DNA from: Methylomonas methanica MC09
GTDB taxonomy: Bacteria > Pseudomonadota > Gammaproteobacteria > Methylococcales > Methylomonadaceae
Direction: 5' to 3'
Length of the DNA stretch: 64,000 nucleotides
Assembly (NCBI RefSeq): GCF_000214665.1
Contig: NC_015572.1
Coordinates: 4,278,001-4,342,000 of the forward strand
Shown: in pieces, positions 1 through 8,242 of the stretch
Position numbering within the stretch: position 1 is the stretch's first letter
Layout: each line of letters opens with the position of its first letter
Made by a program: the position numbers and the translations under genes
The notes under the pieces: model-generated
The model's database searches: none
What the model saw: only the letters and a program-made list of their open reading frames with translations
What the model was told of the DNA's origin: nothing

Positions 1-180
1 GAAACGCTCGGCGAATCGCTTGAGATCGGCGAAGAAATCACAGCCCTTTATTCCCAGAATTTCCGTATCGACCTGACTCATATTGAAAGCATCTTCGAGC
101 TTGATCCCGATTCGCCGGATCGCCCGGCGACTCGCGCCGAATGCAAACTGTATCGATTATCCAACCGAGCCGCCGCCTGA
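1..180 (+). CDS. C-terminal fragment of an unidentified protein
   Basis: An open frame enters from the left edge and ends with TGA at 178-180, giving the last 59 residues of a protein. The fragment is acidic (a stretch rich in Glu, Asp and Ser) and ends in Ala-Ala-Ala. There is no membrane segment or recognisable motif. Codon use looks like that of the neighbouring genes, so it is probably a real gene end, but I do not recognise the family and the function is unknown. Confidence 0.55.
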   Translation, partial: ETLGESLEIGEEITALYSQNFRIDLTHIESIFELDPDSPDRPATRAECKLYRLSNRAAA

Positions 181-305
181 CAATGGCGAGCGTATATTAA
201 GCGCGGTTCCGCATTGATTTAAACGGCAAGCTCCGGTATTGTCCAACGCAACCATTGGTCTGGCATAATCTTGTCCGGTTATTTTTATCCTTTTTAGTTC
301 TATTT

Positions 306-1304
306 ATGAAAAAAGCGCCATTCCTAACACTATTAGGTATTGCCTTGTTTAACGCCATATTTCCTCCTGCGAGGGCAACCGATAGCGCAGCCAGTTTTGA
401 AGCTTTACAGCGTCAAGAAAAGCCCCCCAAGCAAAAGCCGGAAAAAACGCCTAAAAAAGCGGTACGTAAGGCTAAAGCCCAAGCCGCCCCAAAACCCTCT
501 CAAGCAACTGCCCCAAAAGCGCCGGATGTTGAAGCCCAAGATTGCTTTGAGGATGCCGACGGCGAAACATGGTGCAATGTCCCGGAAGAGATACAACCCG
601 AAGCCGCCATTGTAGAAACGGTGCATGCTCCCGTGGCCGACGAGCAGGACAGCGGAAGTATTATTAGCGAAACAGCCGAGACTTCCGAGAACGCCCGGTT
701 TCAAATCGAACCCATAGTCGCCAAACCGCTGGCATTGAATTCCGAAGACGCCAAACGCATAGCGCAAGAGGCGGGCGATCAAGCCAAACTGGCCCGGACC
801 AAAGCGCTGGACGCGGCAATCAAAGCTCGGGATGCCGCCGCCCAGGCGCTTGAAGCGACTGTAACCGGCCTGGACTTCAGCGGCTACGCTAGCCAGACCT
901 GGCCGGAAGGTACGCGGCATGCTGGCCAGTGGCAAAACGGCAAACCGAGCGGCTATGGGGTAAGAATCTGGCAAGACGGCAAACAATACGAAGGCGAATG
1001 GCTGGACGACAAGCGCCACGGCTACGGCGTACAAACCTGGCGATCCGGCGAACGTTACGAAGGTAAATGGGCCCAGGGCAGAAAGAACGGTTTCGGCGTT
1101 TATGCCTGGGAAGACGGACAAAACTATCAGGGAGAATTCACTGCCGGCGTAATCGCCGGCTACGGGATACTGACTTGGCCCGATGGCCAACGTTACCAGG
1201 GCGAATTTGCCGAAGACAGCTTTAACGGGCGGGGCGGACTCTACAGCCCCAAGGGCAGCGCGTTGAAAACGGGTATGTGGCGGGACGGCGAACTGGTGAA
1301 ATAA
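306..1304 (+). CDS. periplasmic MORN-repeat protein
   Basis: A predicted secreted protein of 332 residues. The frame opens at a TTG at 255, but the ATG at 306 puts a classic signal peptide first (MKK, hydrophobic core, PARA cleavage region), so I prefer 306. Next comes a low-complexity Lys/Pro/Ala-rich segment, an acidic stretch with two Cys (DCFEDADGETWC), an Ala-rich helical part, and at the C-terminus about five tandem MORN repeats of the YEGEW-x-GYG type, which form beta hairpins. MORN arrays usually serve as scaffolds or bind lipids or peptidoglycan-associated partners; the role here is unknown. It converges on the kinase gene. The secreted location and MORN fold are clear; the partner is not. 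Confidence 0.85.
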   Translation: MKKAPFLTLLGIALFNAIFPPARATDSAASFEALQRQEKPPKQKPEKTPKKAVRKAKAQAAPKPSQATAPKAPDVEAQDCFEDADGETWCNVPEEIQPEAAIVETVHAPVADEQDSGSIISETAETSENARFQIEPIVAKPLALNSEDAKRIAQEAGDQAKLARTKALDAAIKARDAAAQALEATVTGLDFSGYASQTWPEGTRHAGQWQNGKPSGYGVRIWQDGKQYEGEWLDDKRHGYGVQTWRSGERYEGKWAQGRKNGFGVYAWEDGQNYQGEFTAGVIAGYGILTWPDGQRYQGEFAEDSFNGRGGLYSPKGSALKTGMWRDGELVK

Positions 1305-1305
1305 T

Positions 1306-1345
1306 CATATGGGGGCGAGTACTCATGCGGCGGGCGCCCCCTATG
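1306..1345. terminator. hairpin between convergent genes
   Basis: An inverted repeat pairs CATA-GGGGGCG at 1306-1317 with CGCCCCC-TATG at 1335-1345, enclosing a 17-base loop. It sits between the stop of the MORN gene and the stop of the convergent kinase gene, where a bidirectional terminator is expected. No long T tract follows on either strand, so termination strength is uncertain. Confidence 0.45.
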
Positions 1346-1348
1346 CAT

Positions 1349-3343
1349 TTAAGTTGCCGGCGTTAAATTGCGCGCCAATCGAAATCCGTGAATGCTGGCC
1401 CCCGTGTTCGGCGTCTCCTTGTCCCGATTGGCGAACCGGGTAATATTGGCGGCATCCAGCCAACTACCGCCGCGTAACACCCTTAAGCCGCAGTCGCCGC
1501 GCGTCAGCCAAGCCGTTCCGTCCGTGGGCGCGCCGTCGTAGCTGTCGTGCCAACAGTCCGCCGTCCATTCCCACACGTTGCCCAGCATATCGTACAGGCC
1601 GAAGGCATTGGGCCGAAACCCGCCCACCGCCGACGTCTTGGCTTGCCGGTCGTCGCAAACCTTGCTGCCGGCATTGGCATAGGCGCACATGGCTTTATCC
1701 GTTTCGCCCCAATAATGCGCGTCGATGGCGCCCGCCCGGGCAGCGTATTCCCACTCGGCCTCGCTGGGCAAACGATACGGTTGGCCGGTTTTTGCCGTCA
1801 GCCACTTCGCATAATGAGCGGCATCTTCCCAGGTCAAACACGTAGCGGGCTCGTCCTCGTCCTGCGCAAAACCGGGATTATCCCAATTCAGCGCCATATT
1901 CCGTTGCCAACCGCCATCCCGCCATTCCTCGCAGCCCTCCGCGCGGTAGCCTTCGGCCCTGGCAAAACGCCGCCAGTCCTCGCGAGTGATTTCAAACTTA
2001 CCCAGCGCAAAAGGTTGCGCGAACGTCACCCGATGCAAGGGGCCTTCGTCATCCTGCCGCCGCAGTTCGCTGACCGGCGAGCCCATGGTAAAAGTGCCGG
2101 CGGGAATCACCACCAGCTCCGGGCACTCGTCGCAATCCCGAAAGCTTTGCCCCGCCGCGTAACGCATTTGCACTTTCGGCGCCGCATCAGTCGCGGGCAT
2201 CGATACGGGCTTGACTAGCGCTTGCGCGCTAGCCGGTTGCGACAGTTCCTCAAGTCTACTTTGTAAGTTCGCCGCGCCGGCTTGATCCGAGGGCAGGCTT
2301 TCATTGCGCTGCCAAGTGTTCCAGGAATATCCGCCGAATGCCGCCCCCGCCAAGACCATGACACCCGCCAGCCTATGCAGCCAGGGGTTAGCCAAAATCT
2401 GGCGTAACGTCGCCGCTGCCGAGCGGGGTATGCCCGGCAAACCGCCCAGGGCATTGCGCCATTCCGCCGCGGATTGGAACCGGTCGGCCGGCTTAACGCC
2501 CAAGGCTTTGTCCAAACTTTGCAAAAATATCCGCGGATAGCGGGTAGCGCTGGTGTTTGCGGTCGATAATGTTCGGCCATTCATGATCAGCAAATGCGGT
2601 TCCGGCGGCTTGCTGCCGGTGATCAATTTGTACAGCGTGGCGCCCAAAGCATAAATATCGGTCCACGGCCCCTGACGGATATTGGTATCCGCGGCATCGC
2701 CGTATTGTTCAATCGGCGAAAAGCCTACCGTGACGATGCTGGTCAACGAGGTATCGGTTCCGCTCACCACGCGGCGGGCGGCGCCAAAATCGATCAGGAC
2801 CGGCCGGTAACCGTCGATCAGATAGATATTCGACGGCTTGATATCGCGGTGCAAAATCCCCTTGGCGTGCACGACCTGCAAACCGTCCAACAGCTGCACC
2901 AATAAATGCTGCACCCACTGGGGTTCCGGAGGCCGGCCGGCTTGGCGCACGGACCAGGCCTCCAACGTTTCCCCTTCGCAATAATGCATGACGATATAGG
3001 CGGTATTGTTGGCCTCGATACAACGATAAACCCGCACGATGTTGGGGTGATCGATAGAGGCCAACAGCTGCGCTTCAGTAATAAAATTCTTCAGGCCTTC
3101 CCGATAGCTATCGGCAAAATTTTCGCTATTCTTCGGCTGAATACTGTAGCCGGAAACCCGCACGGCGATCTCTCCAGGCTCGTATTCCTTGATGGCCCGC
3201 AATTGATTGAGCCTGTGGTCGCGTGCCAGATAGACCGTACCGAACCCGCCTTGCCCGAGCACGCGCAAAATCTCGAATTCTTCCAATCGATAACCGTTTG
3301 GCAACAATGTCGGCGACTGTACGGCAGTTTTATCGTCTTGCAT
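1349..3343 (-). CDS. Ser/Thr protein kinase with FGE-sulfatase-like C-terminal domain
   Basis: A membrane-anchored Hanks-type kinase fused to a formylglycine-generating-enzyme-like domain. The frame can extend to 3436, but ATG 3343 (MQDDKTAV) removes an unlikely Trp-rich leader. Domains: Gly loop GQGGFGTVYLA at 30-40, Lys52, catalytic HRDIKP at 165-170, DFG at 185-187, one transmembrane helix near 324-340, then a C-terminal domain (about 408-660) with MGS, RLPSEAEWEYAARAG, GLYDMLGNVWEWT and RVLRGGSW. The kinase core looks active. In bacterial kinase fusions the FGE-like domain is usually a C-lectin-fold sensor or binding module rather than a sulfatase activator; that role is inferred. The DDKT motif at the N-terminus resembles one in the FHA protein at 30511-32202. 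Confidence 0.93.
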   Translation of the reverse strand: MQDDKTAVQSPTLLPNGYRLEEFEILRVLGQGGFGTVYLARDHRLNQLRAIKEYEPGEIAVRVSGYSIQPKNSENFADSYREGLKNFITEAQLLASIDHPNIVRVYRCIEANNTAYIVMHYCEGETLEAWSVRQAGRPPEPQWVQHLLVQLLDGLQVVHAKGILHRDIKPSNIYLIDGYRPVLIDFGAARRVVSGTDTSLTSIVTVGFSPIEQYGDAADTNIRQGPWTDIYALGATLYKLITGSKPPEPHLLIMNGRTLSTANTSATRYPRIFLQSLDKALGVKPADRFQSAAEWRNALGGLPGIPRSAAATLRQILANPWLHRLAGVMVLAGAAFGGYSWNTWQRNESLPSDQAGAANLQSRLEELSQPASAQALVKPVSMPATDAAPKVQMRYAAGQSFRDCDECPELVVIPAGTFTMGSPVSELRRQDDEGPLHRVTFAQPFALGKFEITREDWRRFARAEGYRAEGCEEWRDGGWQRNMALNWDNPGFAQDEDEPATCLTWEDAAHYAKWLTAKTGQPYRLPSEAEWEYAARAGAIDAHYWGETDKAMCAYANAGSKVCDDRQAKTSAVGGFRPNAFGLYDMLGNVWEWTADCWHDSYDGAPTDGTAWLTRGDCGLRVLRGGSWLDAANITRFANRDKETPNTGASIHGFRLARNLTPAT

Positions 3344-3510
3344 AATCAATAGCGTATCAATGTAATCCAGGCAATGATAACCCAACAGGCTGGGAAAAAC
3401 GCCCCATATTCCACACCATTTCCACATCGAAATCACACACAGGCTTCATACAACCCTCACGGCCGCCGCCTATCCTGGTGCCACCTTAAACCGACACATC
3501 AGGAGGCGTT

Positions 3511-5517
3511 ATGTACCGCATCAGTTTATTCATCACGGCCGGCATTTTGGTAACCCTGCTATCGACCGCCCGCGCGGAACCGGGATGCGACGATTGCCAG
3601 CCCAGTTTGGCGCCGCGCCTGTGGATACCGGACGGCGATCCCGCCCTGGACCAACTTCCGCTGAAGGACAGCCGCGCCGAGGTACGCATCAACGGGCCGA
3701 TCGCTCAAGTCACCGTAACGCAACATTACCGGAATGCCGGCACCCGCCCCATCAACGCCCGCTATGTATTTCCGGGCTCGACCCGGGCGGCGGTGCATGG
3801 CTTGACGATGAAAATCGGCGAGCGACTGGTCGAGGCCAAAATCAAGGAAAAGGCCGAAGCCAAGCAGATTTTCGAACAAGCCAAAACTGCGGGCAAGCGG
3901 GCGGCCTTGTTGGAACAACAACGGCCGAATGTATTCATGATGGACACCGCCAATCTGATGCCGGGCGACGATATCGAACTGGTATTGACGTACAGCGAAT
4001 TGTTGGTGCCGGAGCAAGGCATTTATGAGTTCGTCTATCCGACCGTGGTTGGCCCACGCTACGGCAGCGACCCGTTCCAAGTGGCCGCCGACGCCGCCTG
4101 GTTTGCCAACCCCTATGCCGCCAATCGCCAGGACGGCGGCAATCCGGCCGCGACGCAAACGTCCATTCAGGTATCCTTGGACAGCCCTATTCCGGTACAG
4201 GATTTGATCTCAACGCAACATAAGATTCAAACCGACTGGCACGACGCCCAATCCGCCGATATAAGCCTGGATCCCGCCGAAACCTTGGCCGGCAACCGCG
4301 ACTTTATTTTGCGTTTTCGTTTGCAGGACCAGCAAATTCTCTCCGGCCTGCTGACCTACAGCCAAGACGATGAAAACTATTTTCTGACCATGGCGCAACC
4401 GCCGGCCCGGGTGCAAGCCGGGCAAATCATGCGCCGCGAATATCTGTTCATATTGGATGTGTCGGGGTCCATGCACGGCTTTCCGCTGGATACCGCCAAA
4501 TCCTTGATGCAGCAACTATTGAACGACCTAAAGCCGCACGAGTCGTTTAACATTTTGTTCTTTTCCGGCGGTTCCAATATTCTATCGCCAACGCCCTTGC
4601 CTGCCACGCCGGCCAATGTTCAGCAAGCCTTGGCTACCATGCAAAATTATCGGGGCGGCGGCGGTACCGAATTGATAGCCGCACTGGAATCGGCCTATTC
4701 GATGCCGCGCGATGCCGACACGGCGCGCAGCATCGTGGTGGTAACCGACGGCTACGTCGGCGTGGAACGCGAGGCTTACGATTTAATCGGCAAAAATCTG
4801 CATAACACCAATCTGTTTGCCTTCGGCATCGGCAGCTCGGTAAACCGCTACTTGATCGAAAGCATGGCCAAAGCCGGTGCCGGCGAACCGTTTGTCGTGA
4901 CCGAACAAAATCAGGTGGCAGAGGTCGGCAACCGCTTCCGCCGTTACGTGGAGGCGCCGCTGTTGAGCAATATCCGCTTGCAAGGCGAAGGCGTCGAATT
5001 ATACGATCTGGAACCGGCCGATATTCCGCTGATGCTGGCGGAACGGCCGATAGTGGTATTCGGCAAATACCGCAATGCCGGCGACTCGGCCGGCTTGGTG
5101 TTATCCGGGACCGCTGCCAGCGATAGCTACCGGGTGGAACTGCCTTTGCGCGACGCCCAACATCACAACCGTGCCGAACTGTTACCGATATTATGGGCTC
5201 GTCACCGCTTGATGCGCTTGTCGGATTGGGCCGGCGGCCAAGTCGAATCCAACCGCTCCGCCATCGTCGAATTGGCGCTGAAATATTCGCTGCTCAGCCG
5301 TTATACCTCGTTTGTGGCGGTGGACGAAACGGTTGCCAATAGCTCCGGCACGGCAAAAAACCTGCAGCAACCCTTGCCGCTGCCGCAAGGTGTCGAAATA
5401 ACCGCATTGGCGTCCCGAGCCATGCCGGAACCGGAACTGAGCCTGCTGCTGGCGTTATTGGCAGCCGTGTCCGGCATTCGTTACCTGTTTCGGAACCGCA
5501 GCCATGCTTGCCGCTAA
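3511..5517 (+). CDS. VIT and VWA domain protein with PEP-CTERM-like sorting tail
   Basis: A secreted 668-residue protein and the probable substrate of the exosortase encoded next to it. It has a signal peptide (1-22, cut after ARA), a short CxxC segment, a VIT domain (about 40-170), and a VWA domain starting at EYLFILDVSGSM with the MIDAS residues Asp316, Ser318 and Ser320, a GGGTE loop and VVVTDG. The C-terminus is tripartite: PEPE at 639, a hydrophobic helix of about 16 residues, then a basic tail RNRSH. That is the layout of PEP-CTERM sorting signals. The architecture matches the so-called marine proteobacterial sortase target proteins, except that the sorting motif is PEP rather than LPXTG-like. 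A good Shine-Dalgarno (AGGAGG) lies upstream of ATG 3511. The last 14 bases overlap the exosortase start. Confidence 0.9.
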   Translation: MYRISLFITAGILVTLLSTARAEPGCDDCQPSLAPRLWIPDGDPALDQLPLKDSRAEVRINGPIAQVTVTQHYRNAGTRPINARYVFPGSTRAAVHGLTMKIGERLVEAKIKEKAEAKQIFEQAKTAGKRAALLEQQRPNVFMMDTANLMPGDDIELVLTYSELLVPEQGIYEFVYPTVVGPRYGSDPFQVAADAAWFANPYAANRQDGGNPAATQTSIQVSLDSPIPVQDLISTQHKIQTDWHDAQSADISLDPAETLAGNRDFILRFRLQDQQILSGLLTYSQDDENYFLTMAQPPARVQAGQIMRREYLFILDVSGSMHGFPLDTAKSLMQQLLNDLKPHESFNILFFSGGSNILSPTPLPATPANVQQALATMQNYRGGGGTELIAALESAYSMPRDADTARSIVVVTDGYVGVEREAYDLIGKNLHNTNLFAFGIGSSVNRYLIESMAKAGAGEPFVVTEQNQVAEVGNRFRRYVEAPLLSNIRLQGEGVELYDLEPADIPLMLAERPIVVFGKYRNAGDSAGLVLSGTAASDSYRVELPLRDAQHHNRAELLPILWARHRLMRLSDWAGGQVESNRSAIVELALKYSLLSRYTSFVAVDETVANSSGTAKNLQQPLPLPQGVEITALASRAMPEPELSLLLALLAAVSGIRYLFRNRSHACR

Positions 5518-6319
5518 CAGCCAGGTTCGCAACGAAATGTTCCGGCGCGGGCTACTGGCAACGGCGCTGGTAATGGCACTAAAGCAGTTTTATAGCGTGG
5601 CGACCGCCGCGCAACTGCAATGGCAGCTGTATCCGTTGGTATTGGCGCTGGAGCTATGCAGCGACCTGCATTTCCAAGCGACAAACGACTATGAATGGCG
5701 GGATGCTTTGCATGGTGTCGACCTTGTCAAATCCTGCGCCGGGATCAACTTTTTACTGATCTCGCTGTTGGGTTATCTGTGGTTATGGCGCGATAAACCG
5801 TCCGGCCTGCGACTAACCCTTCGCGCGCTGCTGTGCGCCTGGTTTACAGCTTTAGGCGCCAACACCTTGCGCATTTTTCTGAGTATCGGCTGGCAAGCCA
5901 ACCTGGCCGGCCACGCCGGACTATCGGACGACGAAAGCCATCGCTGCATCGGCATTGCGGTTTACTTTGTCTGTCTGTGGCTGCAGCTAACCGGGTTTCG
6001 TTTGCATAAAGTCAGACGGATGGCAGTGGCGGCGATGGCGATATATCTGAGCATCGCCTTATTGCTGCCTTTGCTTCGGGCCTGCTTGCTGGGATTGGCG
6101 CTGCCGACCAACCAACACATGCTTTGGGTGGTTGGGTTTCCGGCCTTTTTGGTAGCCCTAAGCCATTCCCGGCCGCTCTGGCGGACATTATTAACCCGGC
6201 CCTTAAATACCCTGAATTCGTCATTCCCGCAAAGGCGGGAATCCATTGCATCCACCGCTGCGAGGCCCGGAAAGCAAAGCGCTAGCGAGCGAAGGCCGAG
6301 TAGTCCCTGGAAGCCGTAG
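5504..6319 (+). CDS. exosortase-like transmembrane cysteine protease
   Basis: A multi-pass membrane protein of 271 residues with the exosortase catalytic signature: Cys78 in KSCAGINF, Arg123 in NTLRIF and His146 in ESHRCIG, each at a membrane boundary. Exosortases cleave C-terminal PEP-CTERM-type signals at the cytoplasmic membrane, probably transferring the protein to an envelope anchor. It starts 14 bases inside the VIT/VWA gene, indicating translational coupling to its presumed sole substrate. I cannot assign a numbered exosortase subtype. The last ~32 residues (from NSSFPQRRES) are translated from a palindromic repeat and do not look like part of the fold, so the ancestral stop was probably nearer 6220 and was displaced by repeat insertion. 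Confidence 0.85.
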   Translation: MLAANSQVRNEMFRRGLLATALVMALKQFYSVATAAQLQWQLYPLVLALELCSDLHFQATNDYEWRDALHGVDLVKSCAGINFLLISLLGYLWLWRDKPSGLRLTLRALLCAWFTALGANTLRIFLSIGWQANLAGHAGLSDDESHRCIGIAVYFVCLWLQLTGFRLHKVRRMAVAAMAIYLSIALLLPLLRACLLGLALPTNQHMLWVVGFPAFLVALSHSRPLWRTLLTRPLNTLNSSFPQRRESIASTAARPGKQSASERRPSSPWKP

Positions 6320-6555
6320 CGCCGGGCGGTTTTTCGACTAGAAAAACTGCAAGGCATCGCGAAACGGCGTCGAGTCATGCGAGAGCCAAGGCTTTGATCC
6401 CTTGTTGGGTCAAAGCCGAGGTGACGCGGACGGCCAGGGCCGCCGAAGGCAATAGCCGTGACGGTGGAGTCCTGATTTTCGTCCCATGGATGGGCGAAAA
6501 TCTTTACGGACGGAAACCGTCACTCTCCGGTGGGCTCCCGCCTTCGCGGGAGCGA
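6221..6555. repeat. palindromic (REP/BIME-like) repeat island
   Basis: At least four hairpins crowd this segment: ATTCCCGC/GCGGGAAT at 6223-6242, GGCTTTGA..TCAAAGCC at 6390-6417, GATTTTCG..CGAAAATC at 6474-6502, and GCTCCCGC/GCGGGAGC at 6534-6553. The first copy begins TCGTCATT and ends AATCCA, like the element at 18022-18121, so they share a family. The island begins inside the 3' end of the exosortase frame and fills most of the gap before the ATPase gene. Short open frames across it are translated repeat and not credible genes. It may also help terminate the upstream cassette. Confidence 0.75.
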
Positions 6556-6702
6556 CGATATTTATGCACTTGGTTATTCACCGTCGCCGGCCACTCGCGT
6601 AACCATTTGAATAAGCGGATTGGTGCACGACAGGATGCCTAAGCGGCGCAAGCATGATATGGTTAGCACCGCTTAATTTTTAGCTTTTCCAGGGAAATCG
6701 TT

Positions 6703-8208
6703 ATGACTGAGCCGCTGCTTATCGCCAAATCGCCCGCCGGCGACTGTTGCATTTTGCCCGCCATGGCTAACCGCCACGGCCTGATCGCCGGCGCCACGGG
6801 TACCGGCAAAACCGTCACGCTGCAAACCCTGGCGGAAAGTTTTGCCGATATCGGCGTGCCGGTGTTTATGGCCGATGTCAAAGGCGATTTATCCGGCATC
6901 TGCCGGGAAGGCGGCGGTAACAACAAAGTTGAAACGCGGGCCAGACAACTGGGCCTGAAAGATTTTGTTTATCGCGGTGCACCGACTATGTTTTGGGATG
7001 TATTCGGCGAAAAAGGCCATCCCTTACGTTCCACTATCTCGGAAATGGGGCCGTTACTGCTGTCGCGCATGTTGAATCTCAACGACACCCAAGCCGGCGT
7101 GTTAACGGCGGCCTTTAAAATCGCCGACGATAACGGCTGGCTGTTGCTGGATTTAAAGGATTTACGGGCCATGCTGCAATTCGCCTCGGACAACGCCTCC
7201 GCGCTACGCGGCGAATACGGCAGCATTTCCGCTGCCAGCGTCGGCGCCATTCAACGCGGTTTGCTGCAACTGGAACACGAGGGCGGCGAAAAGCTGTTCG
7301 GCGAGCCGGCCCTAGATTTTAACGATTTACTGCAAACCGAGAATGGCCAAGGCGTGATCAATATTCTGGCGGCCGACACGCTGTCCAACTCGCCGCGCGT
7401 CTACGCCACGCTGTTGTTGTGGCTATTGTCCGAACTGTTCGAGAATCTGCCGGAAGCCGGCGATCTGGACAAACCCAAGCTGGTATTCTTTTTCGACGAA
7501 GCGCATTTATTGTTTAACGACGCACCGCCGGCCTTGCTGCAAAAAATCGAACAAGTGGTGCGGCTGATTCGTTCCAAGGCGGTCGGCGTGTATTTCGTCA
7601 GCCAGAATCCACTGGATATTCCGGATGTAATCCTCGGCCAACTCGGTAACCGGGTGCAACACGCCTTGCGCGCTTTTACCCCGCGCGATCAGAAAGCCGT
7701 CAAAGCCGCCGCGGAAACGTTCAGAAGCAATCCGGGACTGGACGTGGCGACAGCCATTACCGAACTGGGGGTCGGCGAAGCGCTGGTATCGTTTCTGGAT
7801 GAAAAAGGCACGCCGCTGCCGGTGGAACGCGCGTTGATCAAACCGCCCTGTTCCCGCATCGGCCCGGTTAGCGACAACGAGCGCCGACTAGCCGTCGAAA
7901 AGTCGCTGATATACGGCCATTACGAAAAACAGATCGATAGAGAGTCGGCTTACGAAATTCTGAAAGGCCGCGCCGAACAAGTTGCCGCTCCGGCACGAAA
8001 ATCAACCGCAAGCCGGCAGGCCGCAACCGACAACGGCTTCGGTTTGGCCGATATCTTGTTGGGCAGCACCGGCCCGCGCGGTGGCAGGCGCCAAGGGGTA
8101 CTGGAATCCGCCGCCAAAAGCGCCGCCAGCACCATCGGCCGGGAAGTGGGCCGGCAATTGATACGCGGCGTCTTGGGCTCCCTGCTGGGCGGCGGACGCA
8201 AACGTTAA
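6703..8208 (+). CDS. yjgR: HerA-like ATPase, YjgR/DUF853 family
   Basis: A 501-residue P-loop ATPase of the HerA/FtsK superfamily, the same length as E. coli YjgR. Walker A is [11 protein letters not shown] near residue 29, followed by the family signature [14 protein letters not shown]; Walker B is [12 protein letters not shown], and a sensor/arginine region follows (YFVSQNP). The C-terminus is Gly- and Arg-rich (LLGGGRKR). HerA relatives pump or unwind DNA, but the role of YjgR-type proteins is not established. A short Shine-Dalgarno-like AGGGAA precedes ATG 6703. The gene stands alone between the repeat island and the phosphohexomutase, 34 bases before the latter. Confidence 0.9.
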   Translation: MTEPLLIAKSPAGDCCILPAMANRHGLIAGATGTGKTVTLQTLAESFADIGVPVFMADVKGDLSGICREGGGNNKVETRARQLGLKDFVYRGAPTMFWDVFGEKGHPLRSTISEMGPLLLSRMLNLNDTQAGVLTAAFKIADDNGWLLLDLKDLRAMLQFASDNASALRGEYGSISAASVGAIQRGLLQLEHEGGEKLFGEPALDFNDLLQTENGQGVINILAADTLSNSPRVYATLLLWLLSELFENLPEAGDLDKPKLVFFFDEAHLLFNDAPPALLQKIEQVVRLIRSKAVGVYFVSQNPLDIPDVILGQLGNRVQHALRAFTPRDQKAVKAAAETFRSNPGLDVATAITELGVGEALVSFLDEKGTPLPVERALIKPPCSRIGPVSDNERRLAVEKSLIYGHYEKQIDRESAYEILKGRAEQVAAPARKSTASRQAATDNGFGLADILLGSTGPRGGRRQGVLESAAKSAASTIGREVGRQLIRGVLGSLLGGGRKR

Positions 8209-8242
8209 CACTCACTTTATCGACTCATCGAAGACTAAATTC

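Noticed and set aside
405..1190. 261-residue open frame opposite the MORN gene
   Set aside because: Mirror of the biased codon use of the MORN gene; no ribosome-binding site, no recognisable family.
6394..6642. 82-residue frame in the repeat island
   Set aside because: Made of hairpin repeat sequence; no plausible start signal and no protein-like composition.
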